This document shows, in pieces, positions 57,901-64,000 of a stretch of 64,000 bases of DNA (its first letter is position 1; each line of letters begins with the position of its first letter). The translations under genes were made by a program, and so were the position numbers. Source of the DNA: Rhodanobacter denitrificans (GTDB lineage Bacteria; Pseudomonadota; Gammaproteobacteria; Xanthomonadales; Rhodanobacteraceae); contig NZ_QFWQ01000002.1 of NCBI RefSeq assembly GCF_003335105.1, forward strand, positions 62,001 through 126,000, given 5' to 3'. The notes beneath the pieces are model-generated. The model had not been told where the DNA came from. It ran no database searches and saw only the letters and a program-made list of their open reading frames with translations.

Positions 57901-59244
57901 ATGGCCGACACCATCCACGAAACGCGCGAAGGCAACCTCGACGCGCCCACGCGCCATCCGCTGGGCCAGCACGAGCCCGCTTTCTGGGACGCTGCGGCGC
58001 TGGAAGCGGAAATGGAGCGCGTGTTCAACATCTGCCACGGCTGCCGTCGTTGCGTCAGCCTGTGCCATGCCTTCCCCACCCTGTTCGACCTGGTCGACGC
58101 CTCCGCGACGATGGAGGTCGACGGCGTCGACAAGGCCGACTACCCGAAGGTCACCGAGCAGTGCTACCTGTGCGACCTCTGCTACCAGACCAAATGCCCG
58201 TACACGCCGCCGCACCCATGGAACGTGGATTTCCCGCATTTGATGCTGCGCGCCAAGGCGGTGGCGTTCGCGCGTGACGGCGCGCCGCTGTCGTCGAAGA
58301 TCCTGTCCAGCACGCGCACCGTGGGCAAGCTCGCCTCGATCCCGGTGGTGGTGCAGGTGGTCAATGCCGCCAACCGCAACCCGGCCGCGCGCCAGCTGCT
58401 GGAAAAGACCATGGGCGTCGACGCGAAGGCGCGCGTGCCCGAGTACTTCGCGCCGACCGCGCGCAAGCGCCTGCGCGACCTCGACGGCCGCGGCGAAGCG
58501 GTGCCCGCGGGCCGCACCCGCGGCAGGCTCGCGCTGTTCGCCACCTGCTATTGCGACCACTCCGCGCCCGGCGTGGTCGAGGACCTTGCCGCCGTGCTGG
58601 CGCACAACGCGATCCCGACCCGGCTGGTCGAGCAGGAAAGCTGCTGCGGCATGCCCAAGCTGGAGCTGGGCGACCTCAAGACGGTGACGAGGTACAAGGA
58701 GCGCAACATCCCGGTGCTGGCGAAGATGGCACGCGAAGGCTGGGACTTCACCGCGGCCATCCCGTCCTGCGTGCTGATGTTCAAGCAGGAACTGCCGCTG
58801 ATGTTCCCGGATGATCCCGAGGTAGCGCTGGTCCGCGAGCGCTTCTTCGACCCGTTCGAATACCTCGCCGAACGGCACAGGGCCGGCCTGCTGCAGACCG
58901 ACTTCAAGGCTTCGCTGGGCAAGGTGGCCTGGCAGGTGCCCTGCCACCAGCGTGTGCAGAAGATCGGCCCGAAGACGCGCGAGATCCTGCAACTGGTGCC
59001 GGACACCGAGATCACCACCATCGAGCGCTGCTCCGGCCACGACGGCACCTACGGCGTGAAGCACAAGACCTATGCGCTTTCGCGCAAGCTGGCGAAGCCG
59101 GTGGAGAACCGCGTGCAGCAGGCCGAGCCCGACCACTTCAGCAGCGACTGCCCGATGGCCGGCGGCCACATCGCCCACGGCCTGGGCGACCAGCCGGCGG
59201 CGGAACATCCGCTCAGCCTGCTGCGCAAGGCTTACGGTGTCTGA
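57901..59244 (+). CDS. Fe-S oxidoreductase with two [4Fe-4S] motifs and CCG domains
   Basis: The 447-residue protein has two 4Fe-4S ferredoxin motifs near the N-terminus (C45, C48, C51, C55 and C88, C91, C94, C99). CCG-type domains as in heterodisulfide-reductase HdrB/GlpC follow (CCGMPKLELG and RCSGHDGTYG). It probably passes electrons, perhaps to the rubrerythrin upstream, in the cytoplasm or at the membrane; its donor is unknown. It lies between rubrerythrin and DUF3501, the usual order in this conserved but poorly characterised cluster. Confidence 0.88.
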   Translation: MADTIHETREGNLDAPTRHPLGQHEPAFWDAAALEAEMERVFNICHGCRRCVSLCHAFPTLFDLVDASATMEVDGVDKADYPKVTEQCYLCDLCYQTKCPYTPPHPWNVDFPHLMLRAKAVAFARDGAPLSSKILSSTRTVGKLASIPVVVQVVNAANRNPAARQLLEKTMGVDAKARVPEYFAPTARKRLRDLDGRGEAVPAGRTRGRLALFATCYCDHSAPGVVEDLAAVLAHNAIPTRLVEQESCCGMPKLELGDLKTVTRYKERNIPVLAKMAREGWDFTAAIPSCVLMFKQELPLMFPDDPEVALVRERFFDPFEYLAERHRAGLLQTDFKASLGKVAWQVPCHQRVQKIGPKTREILQLVPDTEITTIERCSGHDGTYGVKHKTYALSRKLAKPVENRVQQAEPDHFSSDCPMAGGHIAHGLGDQPAAEHPLSLLRKAYGV

Positions 59245-59262
59245 GAAACCCGTATCTGTTGC

Positions 59263-59342
59263 CGTCATTCCCGCGAAAGCGGGAATCCATGTTGCCTTTG
59301 TGCCGCGGGAAAGAATGGATTCCCGCTTTCGCGGGAATGACG
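59263..59342. repeat. Second inverted REP pair (REPIN) between the Fe-S and DUF3501 genes
   Basis: Inverted units with core CATTCCCGCGAAAGCGGGAA (about 59263-59290 and 59315-59342) flank about 24 bp. The unit matches the copy at 57779-57867 in sequence and arrangement. Confidence 0.88.
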
Positions 59343-59400
59343 TCAGAGCGAGACTGTGTGTGCACTCATGGCGCCATGCAAATACCACCCTGGACACGCC

Positions 59401-59982
59401 ATGAACGTGCTGACCCGCGCCGACCTGCTCTCCCTCGAAGCCTACGCGCAGCAGCGCGCCGACTCCCGCGCCCGCGTGATGGCGCACAAGCAGCAGCGCA
59501 CGGTGCACCTGGGCGAGCACCTCACGCTGATCTTCGAGGACCGCCTGAGCATCCAGTACCAGGTGCAGGAGATGCTGCGCATCGAGCGCATCTTCGAGGC
59601 CGCCGGCATCCAGGACGAACTGGACGCCTACAATCCGCTGGTCCCCGACGGCAGCAACCTCAAGGCCACCATGCTGATCGAATACCCCGACGTCGAACAG
59701 CGCAAGCGCGAGCTGGTGCGCCTGCGCCATATCGAGCACGCGATCGCGCTGACCGTGCACGGCCGCGCCGCGGTCGTTGCGGTCGCCGACGAGGACATGG
59801 AACGCAGCAATGACGAGAAGACCTCCGCGGTACATTTCCTGCGCTTCGAACTCGATGCGGCGATGATCGCGGACTGGCGCGCCGGCGCCGCGGTCACGCT
59901 GGCCTCGACGCTGCCGGCGCTGCCGGTCGAGGTGGCGCTGACGCCCGGCCAGCGCCATAGCCTGGCGGCGGACTTCGCCTGA
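59401..59982 (+). CDS. DUF3501 family protein
   Basis: The 193-residue protein matches the DUF3501 family, which is found next to rubrerythrin and Fe-S oxidoreductase genes in many proteobacteria and otherwise has no known biochemical role. It has no signal peptide or membrane helix. Conserved features include TLIFEDRLSIQYQVQEMLR in the first half and a RHIEHAIALTVHG stretch. The start MNVLTRADLLSLE is the family norm. Its stop overlaps the probable start of the next gene (CTGA). Confidence 0.87.
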   Translation: MNVLTRADLLSLEAYAQQRADSRARVMAHKQQRTVHLGEHLTLIFEDRLSIQYQVQEMLRIERIFEAAGIQDELDAYNPLVPDGSNLKATMLIEYPDVEQRKRELVRLRHIEHAIALTVHGRAAVVAVADEDMERSNDEKTSAVHFLRFELDAAMIADWRAGAAVTLASTLPALPVEVALTPGQRHSLAADFA

Positions 59983-60584
59983 GCGCGCGCAAACTCCTGC
60001 TCACGGCCGTCCTGCTGCTGGTGCTGTGGGGCGGCGTCTCGTGGTGGCGCCACCGGCCGCTGCATCCGCCGCCCGGCGTGCTCGCACCCGACGCCCCCGA
60101 ACAGGTCGATCTCGACGACGGCGCGAAACTGCAGCGCGGCGACGTCACGCTCACCACCCGCGCGCACTTCGACATCACCGCCCGCGTGCTGTCGCGCAAG
60201 GATTATTCCCGAGGTGCCGATGCCGAGCTGATCCCCGAGGATCTCGCGCTCGGCTGGGGCCGCATGTCCGACAGCGCGGTGCTGGCGAAGATCGAGATCA
60301 CCCAGTCCGATCGCTTCTATTACTGGCAGGTCAAGGCATTCCCGATTCCGCGCCGCGAGATCGAGACCTCCAGCGCCAACATGCACATGATTCCCGCCGA
60401 CGATGACGTGAAACGCGAACTCGAACAGGTGCGCCAGGGCCAGCTGGTGCACATCGAAGGGTTCCTGGTCGACGCCAGCCGTGCCGACGGCTGGCACTGG
60501 AACACTTCGCTGACCCGCGACGACACCGGCGCCGGCGCATGCGAGCTGGTCTATGTGGAGCGTGTCGACATTTCCGCGCCGTGA
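59979..60584 (+). CDS. Membrane-anchored hypothetical protein, probable CTG start
   Basis: No ATG, GTG or TTG lies in this frame between the previous in-frame stop (59958-59960) and a GTG at 60021, which falls inside the membrane helix. Starting at CTG 59979 gives a proper N-terminus (LSARKLLLTAVLLLVLWGGV): charged residues followed by a full helix. The CTG overlaps the DUF3501 stop (CTGA), with GGCGGA a few bases upstream, as in translational coupling. The body (about 160 residues) is soluble and unassigned. The 60021 GTG would leave a half helix. The protein is about 201 residues if CTG is used. Confidence 0.7.
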   Translation: MSARKLLLTAVLLLVLWGGVSWWRHRPLHPPPGVLAPDAPEQVDLDDGAKLQRGDVTLTTRAHFDITARVLSRKDYSRGADAELIPEDLALGWGRMSDSAVLAKIEITQSDRFYYWQVKAFPIPRREIETSSANMHMIPADDDVKRELEQVRQGQLVHIEGFLVDASRADGWHWNTSLTRDDTGAGACELVYVERVDISAP

Positions 60585-60606
60585 CGACGGGGGGCGGCCT
60601 GCCGCC

Positions 60607-61125
60607 TCAGCAACGCAGCAGGCTGTACAGCGGCGCGCCACCCTGCCAGCGGACGCGTCCCTGCAGCGCAGGCAGCTCGATCACCACGCTGGCGCCGAGC
60701 AGTTCGGCACCCAGCTTGCCGACCAGGGCCGCGGCCGCCGCCAGCGTGCCGCCGGTGGCCAGCACGTCGTCGACCAGCAGGGCACGCTCGCCCGGCCCGA
60801 TCGCGCCGGCCTGCGCCTGCAGCCGGTCGCTGCCGTATTCCAGCTGGTAGTCCACCGTCACCACCGGCGGCGGCAGCTTGCCTGGCTTGCGCAGCGGCAC
60901 GAAACCGGCGTGCAGCTTCTGCGCCAGCGCGGCGCCGAAGATGAAGCCGCGCGCCTCGATCCCGCACACCGCCTGCACGCCGCGGCCCTGCCACGGCTCG
61001 GCCAGCGCGTCGATGCAGCGGGCGAAGGCGCCGGCATCGGCGAGCAGCGGGGTGACGTCGCGGAACATCACGCCGGGTGTAGGGAAATCCGCCACGGCGC
61101 GGATCAGTGCGGTGAAATCCTGCAT
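60607..61125 (-). CDS. apt: Adenine phosphoribosyltransferase
   Basis: The 172-residue purine-salvage enzyme makes AMP from adenine and PRPP. The PRPP-binding motif [12 protein letters not shown] and the family loop ([10 protein letters not shown]) are intact. The start at [11 protein letters not shown] has GAGGAAAA upstream and is the normal beginning. It converges on the preceding gene with 22 bp between stops. Length is normal (about 170-180). Confidence 0.95.
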   Translation of the reverse strand: MQDFTALIRAVADFPTPGVMFRDVTPLLADAGAFARCIDALAEPWQGRGVQAVCGIEARGFIFGAALAQKLHAGFVPLRKPGKLPPPVVTVDYQLEYGSDRLQAQAGAIGPGERALLVDDVLATGGTLAAAAALVGKLGAELLGASVVIELPALQGRVRWQGGAPLYSLLRC

Positions 61126-61166
61126 CGGTTTTCCTCGGATTGGGCAACCGCGGGGACCGGCACTTC

Positions 61167-61430
61167 TCAGCAGGGCGCGGGACACGGATCGTCGGGCAGA
61201 TCGCCGACCTCGTCGATCGCCAGCCGGGCCTCGACCTCGCGCACGATGCCGCCGGCCTCGGCCAGGCTCGATTCGGGCACCATCACCGCGATGTAATCCA
61301 TCGCCGGCAACTGGCCGACCCCGCCGGTGAGGTACTCGCCGGCGATGAACGCCGGGATGCCGCCCGCCTCCAGCGCATCCTTGACCAGATGGGCATCGAA
61401 CAGGTTCCCGGCGCGGTAGACGGCGTGCAT
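61167..61430 (-). CDS. DUF2007 domain protein
   Basis: The 87-residue protein begins [21 protein letters not shown] and fits the DUF2007 (putative prokaryotic signal-transduction) family, whose small alpha/beta fold is found alone or fused to other domains. It has a C-terminal tail rich in Asp, Pro and Cys. There is no experimental function. Divergent from glnS and 41 bp upstream of apt. Confidence 0.75.
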   Translation of the reverse strand: MHAVYRAGNLFDAHLVKDALEAGGIPAFIAGEYLTGGVGQLPAMDYIAVMVPESSLAEAGGIVREVEARLAIDEVGDLPDDPCPAPC

Positions 61431-61538
61431 GTCCCGCACGCTAACCCGCCACGGCACGCGGGGCAAGGCTTCCGGCGGCCGTGGCGGCGACAAGGTAAAC
61501 TTGTGCATTTCCACCTCTTGATTCGCGAGTCCGAGCCG

Positions 61539-63311
<1,773 letters not shown>

Positions 63312-63324
63312 ACGGAGCGAAGGC

Positions 63325-63885
63325 ATGCTGCCGCTGCAAATCCATCTCACCCTACCGCCGTGGATCGGCGACGTCGCCGACACCAACCGGCGCTACCACA
63401 GCGACGAGGAGCGCGTAGGGCTGGCGATCGAGCTGTCGCGGCACAACGTGGATCGCGGCGGTGGCGGCCCATTCGGCGCCGCTGTGTTCAACAATCACAG
63501 TGGCCGGCTGGTCGCCGTCGGCGTCAACCGCGTGCTGCCGCAGAGCTGCTCGGTCGCGCATGCCGAGATGATGGTGATCATGATTGCGCAGCAGCGCCTG
63601 AGCCGGCACCGGCTGAACGAGGATGGCGGCCATTACGTGCTTGCCACCAGCGCGCAGCCGTGTTGCCAGTGCTATGGCGCCACCGTGTGGGCGGGTATCG
63701 ACGAGCTACTGATCGGCGCGCGGGCGGAAGACGTCGAGGAGCTCACCGAGTTCGACGAAGGTCCGCTGCCGGCCGACTGGGTCGGCGAACTGCAGCGCCG
63801 CAACATTGAGGTCCGCCGCGACATCCTGCGCGAGCAGGCGTGCAGCGTGCTGGCCGCCTACGGCACCACCGGCACACCGTATTGA
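63325..63885 (+). CDS. Cytidine/deoxycytidylate/guanine-deaminase-like protein
   Basis: The 186-residue zinc deaminase has HAE at residues 79-81 (zinc His and catalytic Glu) and a PCxxC-type motif in QPCCQCYGA (zinc Cys 113 and 116). The nucleoside is not determined; guanine deaminase and CMP deaminase are both possible. It follows glnS by 13 bp and overlaps the next gene (TTGA), so the three may be co-transcribed. Confidence 0.87.
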   Translation: MLPLQIHLTLPPWIGDVADTNRRYHSDEERVGLAIELSRHNVDRGGGGPFGAAVFNNHSGRLVAVGVNRVLPQSCSVAHAEMMVIMIAQQRLSRHRLNEDGGHYVLATSAQPCCQCYGATVWAGIDELLIGARAEDVEELTEFDEGPLPADWVGELQRRNIEVRRDILREQACSVLAAYGTTGTPY

Positions 63886-64000
63886 GCCGCTGGCGCGCCG
63901 CGCTGCCGCTGATCCTGCTGGTGCTGGCCGGCATCGTGCTGTTCGCCTCCGGTTCGCTCGACAAGCTCAGCCCGCACCAGCTGGTGACGCACCAGGCCGA
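63882..64000 (+). CDS. Start of a membrane protein (truncated by the window edge)
   Basis: A TTG start overlaps the deaminase stop (TTGA). It is followed by a basic stub and a hydrophobic helix (ALPLILLVLAGIVLFASGSL) and then LSPHQLVTHQ, as at the start of TVP38/TMEM64-type proteins. Only 39 codons are visible, so the family is a guess. Confidence 0.5.
   Translation, partial: MSRWRAALPLILLVLAGIVLFASGSLDKLSPHQLVTHQA

Overview
The window looks like a chromosomal core segment of a high-GC gammaproteobacterium of the Xanthomonadales, most likely Rhodanobacteraceae (Rhodanobacter/Dyella-like). The markers are a fused aspartate kinase/diaminopimelate decarboxylase, the MurD2-MurL peptidoglycan precursor pair known from Xanthomonas, REP-type palindromes of a kind seen in many proteobacteria, and GC-rich coding throughout. 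There is no prophage, insertion sequence, CRISPR array, rRNA or tRNA that I can support. The genus is an inference; the markers are read from the sequence.

Layout. 1-9 kb: the end of a membrane glycosyltransferase, tamA-tamB (outer-membrane assembly) and an M13 metallopeptidase closed by an intrinsic terminator. 9.1-9.8 kb: a small toxin-antitoxin module (AbrB-type antitoxin plus Doc toxin). 9.85-17.7 kb, minus strand: methyltransferase, murD2, murL, lysAC and class I fumarase. 18.1-26.7 kb, plus strand: an S53 peptidase, a PhzF-like isomerase, an APC permease, a two-gene molybdenum-hydroxylase-like pair and a YbdK-type ligase. 26.9-30 kb, minus strand: two tandem paralogous, TonB-like anchored, proline-rich proteins with a shared four-cysteine C-terminal domain. 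30.2-37.2 kb: an EF-G paralogue, a SET-domain protein, a lipoprotein/acyl-CoA dehydrogenase operon behind a PsrA-like palindrome, and a deacetylase/formyltransferase pair. 37.4-44.7 kb: a small orphan protein, a lipoprotein hydrolase, a DUF4105 protein, an RNB ribonuclease, a GNAT enzyme, a SapC-like protein and an HNH nuclease. 44.8-56 kb: dxs, prmC, a giant membrane protein, an ACT/V4R-like protein and a secreted M1 aminopeptidase. 56-60.6 kb: oxyR, rubrerythrin, an Fe-S oxidoreductase and DUF3501, an oxidative-stress block. 60.6-64 kb: apt, a DUF2007 protein, glnS, a deaminase and the start of a further membrane protein.

Main leads. (1) The molybdenum-hydroxylase pair at 22.6-25.3 kb keeps its fold motifs but has lost all four cysteines of the ferredoxin-type [2Fe-2S] cluster and the catalytic active-site glutamate, which suggests a repurposed or inactive enzyme. 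(2) A 37-bp OxyR-type operator lies between oxyR and a divergent promoter followed about 105 nt later by a strong intrinsic terminator, a layout like the oxyR-oxyS region of E. coli; a second OxyR-like site sits before the rubrerythrin operon. (3) The tandem four-cysteine proteins and the 1380-residue membrane protein have no function I can name and are candidates for undescribed envelope components.
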